Below, in pieces: positions 1 to 6,491 of a stretch of DNA of 10,987 bases. Source of the stretch: an uncultured Selenomonadaceae bacterium (GTDB lineage Bacteria > Bacillota > Negativicutes > Selenomonadales > Selenomonadaceae). The stretch covers positions 1 through 10,987 of the forward strand of contig CAJOKY010000049.1 in NCBI GenBank assembly GCA_905235425.1. The letters are read 5' to 3'. The position numbers and the translations under genes are program-made. A model generated the notes under the pieces. The model was not told where the DNA came from. It did no database searches and was given only the letters and a program-made list of their open reading frames with translations. Each line of letters opens with the position of its first letter. Position 1 is the stretch's first letter.

Positions 1-15
1 ACTGATTCATCGGGT

Positions 16-942
16 TCACATTACCGTGCTCCCAATCGAAGAGCATCGGGATATTGAACCTTTTTTGGTTGACGTGATACGCTCCTGCAACGCGCCGATA
101 TCTGTTGTAAGTGTGGGCTGATAACCGACGGCGGAAGGCATACGACCTAAAAGCGCGGACACTTCCGAGCCTGCTTGTATAAATCTGAAAATGTTGTCAA
201 TGAATAATAAAACGTCTTTGCCCTGTTCGTCGCGGAAATATTCCGCCATTGTCAAGCCGGTAAGACCAACACGCATACGAGCGCCGGGCGGCTCATTCAT
301 CTGCCCGTAAACAAGCGCTGTCTTGCCGATAACGCCGGACTCTTTCATTTCGTTCCAAAGGTCATTTCCTTCACGAGTACGCTCACCGACGCCGGAAAAT
401 ACCGAGTAGCCGCCGTGTTCCGTTGCAATGTTATGAATAAGCTCCATAATCAAAACGGTTTTGCCGACGCCTGCGCCGCCGAATAAGCCGATTTTACCGC
501 CGCGCGAATACGGCGCTATTAAGTCAACAACTTTTATGCCCGTTTCCAAAATTTGCGTAGAAGTTTCTTGCTCTTCAAAACTGGGCGCTTTTCTGTGAAT
601 CGGAAATGACACGGTATTTTTAACCGGTTCGGGATTGTTGTCAACGGTCTGCCCCAAAACATTAAAGACGCGTCCCAAGCACGCATCGCCTACCGGTACG
701 GTGATAGGTGCGCCGGTATCTTCAGCTGTCATGCCGCGTACAAGACCGTCTGTCGAACTCATGGCAATGCAACGTGTCACGCTGTCGCCTAAGTGTTGCA
801 TAACCTCTGCGATTAAATCTATTTTTACGTCACCGGACTTGCCGGTTATATGTACGGCGTTCAAGATTTTAGGCAGTTCACCGGCGGGAAATTCCACGTC
901 GACAACTGCGCCGATTACTTGAACTACTTTTCCTTTCGCCAA
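16..942 (-). CDS. atpD: ATP synthase F1 beta subunit, N-terminal two thirds with an abnormal 3' end
   Basis: Catalytic subunit of the F1 head, making ATP at the alpha/beta interfaces on the cytoplasmic side. Visible are the N-terminal barrel (KVVQVIGAVVDVEF), the P-loop GGAGVGKT at about residues 155-162, the catalytic-Glu motif GERTREGND (186-194), Walker B LLFIDNIFR and the conserved LGRMPSAVGYQPTL. After LQERITSTKKGSI (about residue 297) the protein no longer matches F1 beta and stops 11 residues later. Family members are about 460-470 residues, so some 160 residues, including the DELSEED region and C-terminal helices, are missing. Neither other forward frame restores beta. The start is TTG at 942, with GGAG (953-956) ten bases upstream. 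It is last in the visible operon, after the lipoprotein gene and a heptamer array. The identity is certain; the 3' end may be a rearrangement or an assembly junction. Confidence 0.93.
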   Translation of the reverse strand: MAKGKVVQVIGAVVDVEFPAGELPKILNAVHITGKSGDVKIDLIAEVMQHLGDSVTRCIAMSSTDGLVRGMTAEDTGAPITVPVGDACLGRVFNVLGQTVDNNPEPVKNTVSFPIHRKAPSFEEQETSTQILETGIKVVDLIAPYSRGGKIGLFGGAGVGKTVLIMELIHNIATEHGGYSVFSGVGERTREGNDLWNEMKESGVIGKTALVYGQMNEPPGARMRVGLTGLTMAEYFRDEQGKDVLLFIDNIFRFIQAGSEVSALLGRMPSAVGYQPTLTTDIGALQERITSTKKGSISRCSSIGSTVM

Positions 943-960
943 AAATTTTCAACTCCTTTT

Positions 961-1099
961 TTAGCTGTTAGCTGTTAGCTTTTAGCTTTTAGCTGTTAGG
1001 TTTAAAGGCTAATAACTAATAGCTAATAGCTAATAGCTAATGGCTAATCGCTAATGGCTAATAGCTAATAACTAATGGCTAATGGCTAATAGCTAATCT
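961..1099. repeat. Heptamer array A, inverted arms, between lipoprotein gene and atpD
   Basis: Six plus-strand units of TTAGCTG type (961-1000) are followed by an 8-base centre (1001-1008) and then 13 units of CTAATNN (CTAATAG, CTAATGG, CTAATAA, CTAATCG) in exact 7-bp phase from 1009 to 1099. The right arm is the reverse complement type of the left arm, so transcript from either strand can fold into a long imperfect hairpin of 5-bp TTAGC/GCTAA blocks. Its right edge meets the TAA stop of the lipoprotein gene (1099-1101). Its left edge lies 4-5 bases from the Shine-Dalgarno of atpD. Confidence 0.93.
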
Positions 1100-1752
1100 T
1101 AACGTCCCTGCGCGAAAACTGCCAATGCTTCGGGATTTTCCGGCATCCAATAAAGTGTTTTACCGTCTTCGCCCTTACCAACGGTGCATTTCACGTCCAA
1201 AGTACGCTCGACTGTCGGCAAATTGTCAATGAACAGTTTAACGCTTTCAATCGCGATATTCTGAAATGCCGCGTCTTTTTTCATATCGTCAATGCTTTTA
1301 CCCTGCGCGGCGGACGCTTGTACCGTTTCCATAAGCGTTTGAATACCGTCATTTTTCATTAACGTTTCTTGATCCGCATTAGTGTCAATCGTTACGGCTT
1401 TTACTTCGACAACAGGATTTTTGGCATCGTTGCTCTTTAACGTCGTCGTAACTTTTGTAATGTCTTTAAGGTGATTCAAGAAATACTTTGTAACCTCTTC
1501 GATATTTTTGTCATTCAAAGGAAAATCTTTCATTTCGCCGGTAATGTTTTTGTTAAGCGTGTCTTTAATGTCTTGTTCAGAAGAGGCAGGAATACCCGCA
1601 TCTGCAAGGTGGCTTGAAGTGCCCGTCGCGTAAAGTTCAGTCCACGCAAGAATAGATTTATCCGCGCTGATTTTTGGTGCATCGTTGCCGCAACCTGTAA
1701 CGAAAATTGCAAGCATCAACGTCATTATCGCGGCAAAACTTTTTCTAAACAT
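1099..1752 (-). CDS. Predicted lipoprotein of unknown function within the atp operon
   Basis: The 217-residue product begins with a lipoprotein signal: positive n-region (FRKS), hydrophobic stretch, and lipobox V18-T19-G20-C21, so Cys21 should be lipid-modified and the protein membrane-anchored outside the cytoplasm. The rest is soluble, mixed-charge and mostly helical in appearance, with no motif I recognise; it includes a polar region around residues 90-130 and ends near WMPENPEALAVFAQGR. The start is ATG at 1752, with AAGGAG (1761-1766) eight bases upstream, which is convincing. It lies between atpG and atpD, where those genes are normally adjacent, and is flanked on both sides by heptamer arrays. 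It could be a cargo-type insertion cotranscribed with atp, or an envelope protein unrelated to ATP synthesis. No function is assigned. Confidence 0.88.
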   Translation of the reverse strand: MFRKSFAAIMTLMLAIFVTGCGNDAPKISADKSILAWTELYATGTSSHLADAGIPASSEQDIKDTLNKNITGEMKDFPLNDKNIEEVTKYFLNHLKDITKVTTTLKSNDAKNPVVEVKAVTIDTNADQETLMKNDGIQTLMETVQASAAQGKSIDDMKKDAAFQNIAIESVKLFIDNLPTVERTLDVKCTVGKGEDGKTLYWMPENPEALAVFAQGR

Positions 1753-1792
1753 TTTTAAATCTCCTTAATAATCGTCATCATCAAGGTAAAAG

Positions 1793-1821
1793 AATTTTTT
1801 AATTCTTAATTCTTAATTATT
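1793..1821. repeat. Heptamer array F (AATTCTT type) at the end of atpG
   Basis: About four units on the plus strand: AATTTTT, then one extra T, then AATTCTT, AATTCTT, AATTATT. The TAA stop of atpG (plus 1817-1819) lies inside the last unit, so the final Lys codon and the stop of AtpG are formed by repeat sequence. Confidence 0.8.
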
Positions 1822-2884
1822 TAAGCGCCTCCGCGCCGCTGACAATTTCGTTAATCTCGTTCGTAATGCCGGCTTGACGCACTTTGTTATAGTACAGATT
1901 AAGCTTGCCGATAAGCTCCTGCGCGTTATCCGTCGCATTGCTCATGGCGTTCATACGTGAACTAAGCTCCGACGCGGCAGCGTGCAACATAGCGCCGTAA
2001 ATTCTTGTAGCCAATCTGCGCGGCAGGAAGTTATTCAGCACCGATACAACGTCCGGCTCATAAATGTAACTTTCGCGCAGGTCAAGATTTTCAGCTGAAA
2101 CATAATCGTCCGTGACAATAGGAAGTAACGTAACGTCATCCGGCTCACAAGTCATAGTCGATACAAAGCGCGTGTAAATCATCGTGACATCTAAAATTTC
2201 GCCCGACATAAAACGTTCGATAATTAAATCGGCAATTTCTTTCGCGTAATGGTAGGTGGGACGTTCGCTAATGCCGTTGTAACTTTTGATAATGTTGTAG
2301 CCGCGCTGTTTAAAATGACTTGTCGCTTTTCTGCCTACGGTTATCAATTCCACACCTTGAATATAATCAGCGTCGTGGTATTCGCGCTTTACTTCCTTAT
2401 TGGCAACGTTAGCCGCCGCATTTGAGCGAGAACTTCTGACAGCACCGGCGGCTTTTACACTTTTCACCGCATCAAAATTTTTAATGTGGTAATTCTCTTC
2501 CTTCACGGGTTTTGAAACATCATCTTCCGAGCCGTCATACTCAATCGTTTCATGCGCATCTTTCAATACGTTGCTTGAATACGCACCGGCAAGCCCTTTG
2601 TCGGAGGCAATGACTAAGAATAAAAATTTTCTGTCTTCCTGCTCTTGAAATTCCTGCATTTGTTGCCGCGTACAAAGAAACGGGCTTTCATCTTCCAAAC
2701 CCTTCATCTGCGACATAACACGACGAATAATTTCACGCGTCTTGTCGAGATAAGGCAAGTAGGCAATGAGTGAATCACGCGCCGCATTGAAACGGGATCG
2801 CGCTATCATATCCATTGCGCTTGTAATTTTTTGGATATTCCTAACGCTTTTAATTCTGCGGCGAATGTTTTGTAAATTTGCCAT
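1817..2884 (-). CDS. atpG: ATP synthase F1 gamma subunit with an internal insertion
   Basis: Central rotor shaft of F1, coupling c-ring rotation to catalysis. The N-terminal helix (MANLQNIRRRIKSVRNIQKIT) and C-terminal helix (NATDNAQELI..YYNKVRQAGITNEINEIVSGAEAL) are typical, as is ASDKGLAGAYSSNVL at about 93-107. At 355 residues it is clearly longer than the usual 285-290. The extra residues, roughly 115-172 (plus about 2368-2540), lie between the SNVLKDA helix and GVELITVGRKA, and form a charged then Ala/Ser/Arg-rich, probably flexible segment. This is not the position of the cyanobacterial/chloroplast regulatory insertion, which is further toward the C-terminus. ATG start at 2884; the ribosome site is weak (AGGCGGTG-like). 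Only 12 bp separate it from atpA upstream, so translational coupling is likely. The stop is inside a heptamer array. Confidence 0.96.
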   Translation of the reverse strand: MANLQNIRRRIKSVRNIQKITSAMDMIARSRFNAARDSLIAYLPYLDKTREIIRRVMSQMKGLEDESPFLCTRQQMQEFQEQEDRKFLFLVIASDKGLAGAYSSNVLKDAHETIEYDGSEDDVSKPVKEENYHIKNFDAVKSVKAAGAVRSSRSNAAANVANKEVKREYHDADYIQGVELITVGRKATSHFKQRGYNIIKSYNGISERPTYHYAKEIADLIIERFMSGEILDVTMIYTRFVSTMTCEPDDVTLLPIVTDDYVSAENLDLRESYIYEPDVVSVLNNFLPRRLATRIYGAMLHAAASELSSRMNAMSNATDNAQELIGKLNLYYNKVRQAGITNEINEIVSGAEALK

Positions 2885-2896
2885 TTACCGCACCGC

Positions 2897-4420
2897 CTAA
2901 CCTTCAGTCTTGTAGCTGATTGTTTCTTTGAACTCTTTAATAGCCGCTGTAATTTCCGCCTCAAGATTATCATCAAGCTTTTTCTGCGCGGCAATCTTTT
3001 TACCAATTTCAGAATGGCGATTGTGCATAAACTTGATAAAATCTGCATGGAAGGTGACGACTTTATTAACCGGAATATCCGACAAAAATCCTCTAACCGC
3101 AGTGAATATAGTCAAGACTTGATCTTCAACGGCTAAAGGCGAATACTGCGCCTGTTTCAACGTCTCAACCATACGCGCGCCTCGATCCAGTTGCGCCTTC
3201 GTCGCTTTATCCAAATCAGAGCCGAACTGTGCAAAGGCGGCAAGTTCACGATACTGAGCAAGGTCAAGGCGCATTGTACCGGCAACTTGTTTCATTGCCT
3301 TAATCTGCGCGGAACCGCCTACACGTGATACAGAAAGACCGACGCTGATAGCGGGACGTATGCCGGAATAGAAAGAGTCTGTTTCAAGCATAATCTGCCC
3401 GTCAGTGATTGAGATAACGTTTGTAGGAATGTAAGCTGAAACGTCGCCGGCTTGAGTTTCAATAATCGGCAGTGCGGTAATTGAACCTGCGCCGAGTTCG
3501 TCGCTTAATTTTGATGCGCGTTCCAAAAGACGAGAATGCAAATAAAAAACGTCGCCGGGATATGCTTCACGTCCTGGCGGACGGCGTAACAGAAGTGACA
3601 TAGCACGATAAGCCGCCGCGTGTTTTGTCAAGTCATCATAAACGCAAAGGCAGTGTCCGTGCTTTTCGTACATAAAATATTCTGCCATTGCAACGCCGGA
3701 ATACGGAGCTAAGTATTGCAACGGTGCAGAATCAGCCGCCGTAGCCGCAACTACGATTGAATATTCCATAGCGCCGTGATCTTCCAACGTCTTAACAACG
3801 CGGGCAACGGTTGACGCCTTTTGACCTATGGCAACGTAAACGCAAATACAATTCTGCCCTTTCTGATTGATAATAGTATCAATCGCTATCGCAGATTTAC
3901 CAATGCCTCTGTCGCCGATTATAAGTTCGCGCTGTCCGCGACCAATCGGTACAAGTGCGTCGATAGCTTTTAAGCCTGTCTGCAAAGGTTCATGAACAGA
4001 TTTTCTGTCCGCGATACCTGGCGCCTTGTATTCAACGGGACGAGTCTTTTCAGTTTTGATAGGACCTTTACCGTCAATCGGTCTGCCCAGTGCGTCAACA
4101 ACGCGCCCTATCATATTTTCGCCAACGGGAACTTGCATGATTCGCGCAGTACGTTTAACCGTCGTGCCTTCTTTAACTTCTTCGTCGCGACCCAAAATAA
4201 CCGCGCCGACGTTATCCTGTTCAAGGTTCAAGACTAAGCCGAAAATGTCATTGCCGAAGTCAAGAAGTTCGCCTGCCATAGCTTTTTCAAGTCCGTGTAT
4301 GTGCGCTATGCCGTCGCCGACTTCGATAACTGTACCGACTTCGTCAACGTTTAAATCGACATTGTAGTTTTTAATCTGATCCTTGATTATGGCAGTAATT
4401 TCATCAGGATTTATTTTCAT
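2897..4420 (-). CDS. atpA: ATP synthase F1 alpha subunit
   Basis: Non-catalytic nucleotide-binding subunit of the F1 hexamer; its arginine finger completes the beta catalytic site. The 507-residue length is normal. Conserved signatures include the N-terminal barrel (GTVIEVGDGIAHIHGL), PIGRGQRELIIGDR, VYVAIGQKASTVARV, YDDLTKHAAAYR, LLLRRPPGREAYPGDVFYLHSRLLERA and ISVGLSVSRVGGSAQ, which carries the catalytic arginine. The P-loop at 169-176 reads GDRGIGKS rather than the usual GDRQTGKT. It still fits the general GxxxxGK(S/T) rule but changes three near-invariant residues. The start is ATG at 4420, with AGGTGA (4431-4436) ten bases upstream. It is preceded by heptamer array B and followed 12 bp later by atpG. 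Confidence 0.98.
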   Translation of the reverse strand: MKINPDEITAIIKDQIKNYNVDLNVDEVGTVIEVGDGIAHIHGLEKAMAGELLDFGNDIFGLVLNLEQDNVGAVILGRDEEVKEGTTVKRTARIMQVPVGENMIGRVVDALGRPIDGKGPIKTEKTRPVEYKAPGIADRKSVHEPLQTGLKAIDALVPIGRGQRELIIGDRGIGKSAIAIDTIINQKGQNCICVYVAIGQKASTVARVVKTLEDHGAMEYSIVVAATAADSAPLQYLAPYSGVAMAEYFMYEKHGHCLCVYDDLTKHAAAYRAMSLLLRRPPGREAYPGDVFYLHSRLLERASKLSDELGAGSITALPIIETQAGDVSAYIPTNVISITDGQIMLETDSFYSGIRPAISVGLSVSRVGGSAQIKAMKQVAGTMRLDLAQYRELAAFAQFGSDLDKATKAQLDRGARMVETLKQAQYSPLAVEDQVLTIFTAVRGFLSDIPVNKVVTFHADFIKFMHNRHSEIGKKIAAQKKLDDNLEAEITAAIKEFKETISYKTEG

Positions 4421-4443
4421 ATCTAAGGCTTCACCTCACAATG

Positions 4444-4541
4444 GTAGCTGTTAGCGGTTAGCGGTTAGCTCTTAGCGGTTAGCTGTTAGCTCTTAGCTTT
4501 TAATTAATCGCTAATAGCTAATGGCTAATAGCTAATAGCTA
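4444..4541. repeat. Heptamer array B, inverted arms, upstream of atpA
   Basis: The left arm has eight units on the plus strand (GTAGCTG, then TTAGCGG, TTAGCTC, TTAGCTG and TTAGCTT types, 4444-4499). After an AT-rich centre (4500-4510), the right arm has four CTAATAG/CTAATGG units (4511-4538) and the first three bases of a fifth. Those bases (cta, 4539-4541) are the TAG stop of the 122-aa exported protein gene. The transcript can form a long stem of TTAGC/GCTAA blocks just ahead of the atpA ribosome site. Confidence 0.92.
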
Positions 4542-4907
4542 TTTATAGCTTACTTCGTAGTCAAGATTAAGGTATTTTATGCAGAAATTCCAAATATTTT
4601 CAGCCGACGCAACCCCATTGACAGGATGCATCCCCGTACCTTCGCCGTTCGTGTACCAAGTAAGCCCGTCGTTTTCCCACATTTGATATAAAATTTCGCT
4701 GTCAAAATTTCCATTACGATATATTCTGACTACTACATCAAAAGTGCGATTATCGCGGTATTCGGTACGGTTTAAAATTGTTTCGGTAATGACGCGGAAA
4801 TTGTAGCCGGTGTATTCCTCTGTATAGACTGAAACTTCCCGCGCAGAAACATTTTGCGCCGTGACAAGCGTCAACATAAATGCTGCGATAAAAATTTTCT
4901 TCAGCAT
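4539..4907 (-). CDS. Small exported protein of unknown function within the atp operon
   Basis: The 122-residue product has a clear Sec signal peptide (MLKKIF, hydrophobic core to about residue 18) and a probable cleavage after NVSA, giving a mature protein of about 100 residues. The mature part is rich in Tyr, Asn, Thr and charged residues and looks beta-rich (FDVVVRIYRNGNFDSEILYQ, then DGLTWYTNGEGTG). I recognise no domain. It may be a distant relative of one module of the 292-aa protein upstream in the operon (shared aromatic/Gly-rich strand pattern and an MLxKIF signal start), but the similarity is weak. The ATG at 4907 has GAGGA (4915-4919) seven bases upstream. It separates atpH from atpA, which usually adjoin, and its TAG stop is part of heptamer array B. 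Confidence 0.85.
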   Translation of the reverse strand: MLKKIFIAAFMLTLVTAQNVSAREVSVYTEEYTGYNFRVITETILNRTEYRDNRTFDVVVRIYRNGNFDSEILYQMWENDGLTWYTNGEGTGMHPVNGVASAENIWNFCIKYLNLDYEVSYK

Positions 4908-4949
4908 AAAAATTTCCTCTTAAATCGACGTTGAATCAGTATTGAAAAT

Positions 4950-5492
4950 TTATTTATTCACAGACAGCGTAGACTTAAGCGCCTGCAACCTGCCTGCCGC
5001 CGAGCCGTCAATTCTCTTGTCACCGACTCTTACAATGACGCCGCCGAGTATGGATTTATCTTCGTGCTTGCGAATTTTAATTTTCTTTTTCGTAACTTCG
5101 GCAAGTTTTAAGCCCAATTTTTTCTCTTGGTCTTTGTTAAGCGGAAAAGCCGTTGTCACGTCCGCAATTACTATCCCCTGCTCTTCATTTTTCAAGCCGG
5201 TAAAAATTTCGTAAATCTCATTGAAAATTCCGATTCGGCTTTTATCTGTCAACAGCATTAAGAAATTCATAACCGTATCGGAAACTTCGCCCTTAACCGC
5301 CTTTGTAAGCAAATCCTTTTTCGCTTGATGCGGCACTAAAGGATTTTTAAAAAAGCTTACTGCTTCAGGCAGTGTGAAAACATCTTCGCGCACCAAATTT
5401 AAATCCGCGTCGTATTCGTCAAGCTTTTTTTCGTCCCGCGCAATTTCAAAAATCGCCCGCGCGTACTTCGTGGCAAGCTGAATATTAAGCAC
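4950..5492 (-). CDS. atpH: ATP synthase F1 delta subunit
   Basis: Delta (OSCP-type) caps the top of the alpha/beta head and ties it to the b stalk. The 180-residue length is standard. The N-terminal helical domain begins LATKYARAIFEIARDEKKL. The C-terminal signature LGGVIVRVGDKRIDGSAAGRL (about 150-170) is typical. The start is GTG at 5492 with GGGG/AAGGGG (5501-5506) eight bases upstream; the first ATG of the frame would lie inside the conserved region. Only 12 bp separate it from atpF, implying coupling. Downstream, about 42 bp without a heptamer array lead to the 122-aa exported protein gene. Confidence 0.95.
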   Translation of the reverse strand: MLNIQLATKYARAIFEIARDEKKLDEYDADLNLVREDVFTLPEAVSFFKNPLVPHQAKKDLLTKAVKGEVSDTVMNFLMLLTDKSRIGIFNEIYEIFTGLKNEEQGIVIADVTTAFPLNKDQEKKLGLKLAEVTKKKIKIRKHEDKSILGGVIVRVGDKRIDGSAAGRLQALKSTLSVNK

Positions 5493-5504
5493 TCAACTCA
5501 CCCC

Positions 5505-6002
5505 TTACTTTGCGTTAAACATATTGGAATTTAAGCCGGAAATAAAATCGTTGACGAGCTTGTCATTTTCCTTCGCCGAAAGATTTTTAGCGACAATTTT
5601 TTCAGCCGCCTGCAAACTCAACGTGACAATTTCAGATTTCATTTCTTCAAAAGCGCGGTTACGTTCATTTTGAATTTCAGCCTGCGCGTTTTGTTTCATA
5701 CGTTCAATTTCGCGTTTAGTTTCGGCAACAAGCGCGTCTCTTTCTTGACGAGCAGTCAATTCTGCGCGGTCAACAATTTCCTGTGCCTTACGATTAGCCT
5801 CTGCCAGTTGGTTTTTGTACTGCGCCAAAGTTTGTTCAGCGGCTTTTCTGTCAGCGGCGGCTTGATCCAATGAATTTTGAATTTTGTCGGAGCGCTGTTT
5901 TAACATTTTCGCAACGGGTTCATAAGCCAATGCGCGAAGAATTGCCACGAGGATTAAAAAGTTGACTACCTGCGCGATCATCGTTGCGTTAATTTCTATC
6001 AA
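5505..6002 (-). CDS. atpF: ATP synthase Fo b subunit
   Basis: Peripheral stalk subunit: one N-terminal transmembrane helix (about residues 6-27, IAQVVNFLILVAILRALAYEPV), then a long charged Ala/Glu/Lys/Gln-rich coiled coil (KMLKQRSDKI to the C-terminus) that dimerises and contacts delta. The 165-residue length is normal. The start is TTG at 6002, supported by AGAGGTGA (6009-6016) six bases away and by the conserved N-terminus MIEINATMI; using the next ATG would lose the start of this segment. Lies between atpE and atpH in the usual order; heptamer array C fills the gap to atpE. Confidence 0.95.
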   Translation of the reverse strand: MIEINATMIAQVVNFLILVAILRALAYEPVAKMLKQRSDKIQNSLDQAAADRKAAEQTLAQYKNQLAEANRKAQEIVDRAELTARQERDALVAETKREIERMKQNAQAEIQNERNRAFEEMKSEIVTLSLQAAEKIVAKNLSAKENDKLVNDFISGLNSNMFNAK

Positions 6003-6037
6003 ATTTTGTCACCTCTCTTATTAGCCGGTAGATTGTA

Positions 6038-6138
6038 GAGGGCAGAGGGTAGGGTATTAGGTATTAGGTGTTAGCTTTTAGACTACTAACTACTAACTAC
6101 TCACTACTCACTACTTACTAATCCCTGTTCCCTGTTAT
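6038..6138. repeat. Heptamer array C between atpE and atpF
   Basis: The left arm has six 7-bp units (GAGGGCA, GAGGGTA, GGGTATT, AGGTATT, AGGTGTT, AGCTTTT; 6038-6079). The right arm has eight units in strict phase (CTACTAA twice, CTACTCA twice, CTACTTA, CTAATCC, CTGTTCC, CTGTTAT; 6083-6138). The arms are of roughly complementary type (purine-rich AGGG/TTAGG against CCCT/CTAAT), though pairing is less regular than in arrays A and B. The TAA stop of atpE (plus 6135-6137) lies inside the last unit. Confidence 0.9.
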
Positions 6139-6386
6139 CCGATAAGCGGGTTGGCATAAAGCATAATCAACGCAACAACAGCGGCGATAATAGCCATAGC
6201 TTCGATTAAGCCGACGGAAATAAGCGTATTCGTGAAAAGAGTATTTTTAGCCTCCGGCTGACGAGTGATGCCGTCAATGAATTTGCTGGTTACAAGACCG
6301 TCGCCCAAGCCTGCGCCTACTGCCGCCAAGCCCATTGTAATACCTGCACCGATAAGTGCCGCTGCTACCATAATTGCATGTTCCAT
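6135..6386 (-). CDS. atpE: ATP synthase Fo c subunit (rotor ring proteolipid)
   Basis: The 83-residue hairpin of two transmembrane helices forms the c-ring. TM1 is about residues 5-31, the polar loop is RQPEA (42-46), and TM2 is about 50-78, ending in LYANPLIG. The essential ion-binding carboxylate is E62 in GLIEAM. The residue after it is Ala, not Ser/Thr as in the classical Na+-binding AES(T) pattern, which favours H+ coupling. D29 in GAGLGDG sits where Na+-type rings have Gln (Q32 in Propionigenium), giving a second acidic residue near the site; mycobacterial c subunits carry a similar Asp. Strong ribosome site GGAGGT (6395-6400), eight bases before ATG, suits the high copy number required. 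Flanked on both sides by heptamer arrays. Confidence 0.97.
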   Translation of the reverse strand: MEHAIMVAAALIGAGITMGLAAVGAGLGDGLVTSKFIDGITRQPEAKNTLFTNTLISVGLIEAMAIIAAVVALIMLYANPLIG

Positions 6387-6403
6387 TTAAATTTACCTCC
6401 ATT

Positions 6404-6480
6404 TTAGGTTTTAGGTGTTAGGTTTTAGCTGTTAGCTGTTAGCGGTTAGCTCTTAGCAACTGCTCCCTGTTCCCTAATCC
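6404..6480. repeat. Heptamer array D upstream of atpE
   Basis: Eleven units in unbroken 7-bp phase on the plus strand: TTAGGTT, TTAGGTG, TTAGGTT, TTAGCTG twice, TTAGCGG, TTAGCTC, TTAGCAA (6404-6459), then CTGCTCC, CTGTTCC, CTAATCC (6460-6480). The transition from TTAGx to CTxxTCC units gives partial inverted symmetry. The array ends three bases short of the atpE Shine-Dalgarno and begins about 12 bases after the stop of the 53-aa ORF. Confidence 0.92.
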
Positions 6481-6491
6481 CTCAAAACATT

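Noticed and set aside
635..922. Plus-strand open frame opposite atpD
   Set aside because: It is antisense to conserved F1 beta sequence, with no ribosome site and no recognisable protein.
961..1099. CRISPR array or iteron-type origin
   Set aside because: The units are 7 bp with no spacers, are inverted within the array and recur in many gaps; no cas or rep gene is nearby.
3992..4367. Two overlapping plus-strand open frames opposite atpA
   Set aside because: Both lie within conserved alpha sequence and look like reverse-strand shadows.
6038..6480. G-quadruplex in the G-run parts of arrays C and D
   Set aside because: Only three runs of three G occur close together on either strand; a stable four-run motif is not present.
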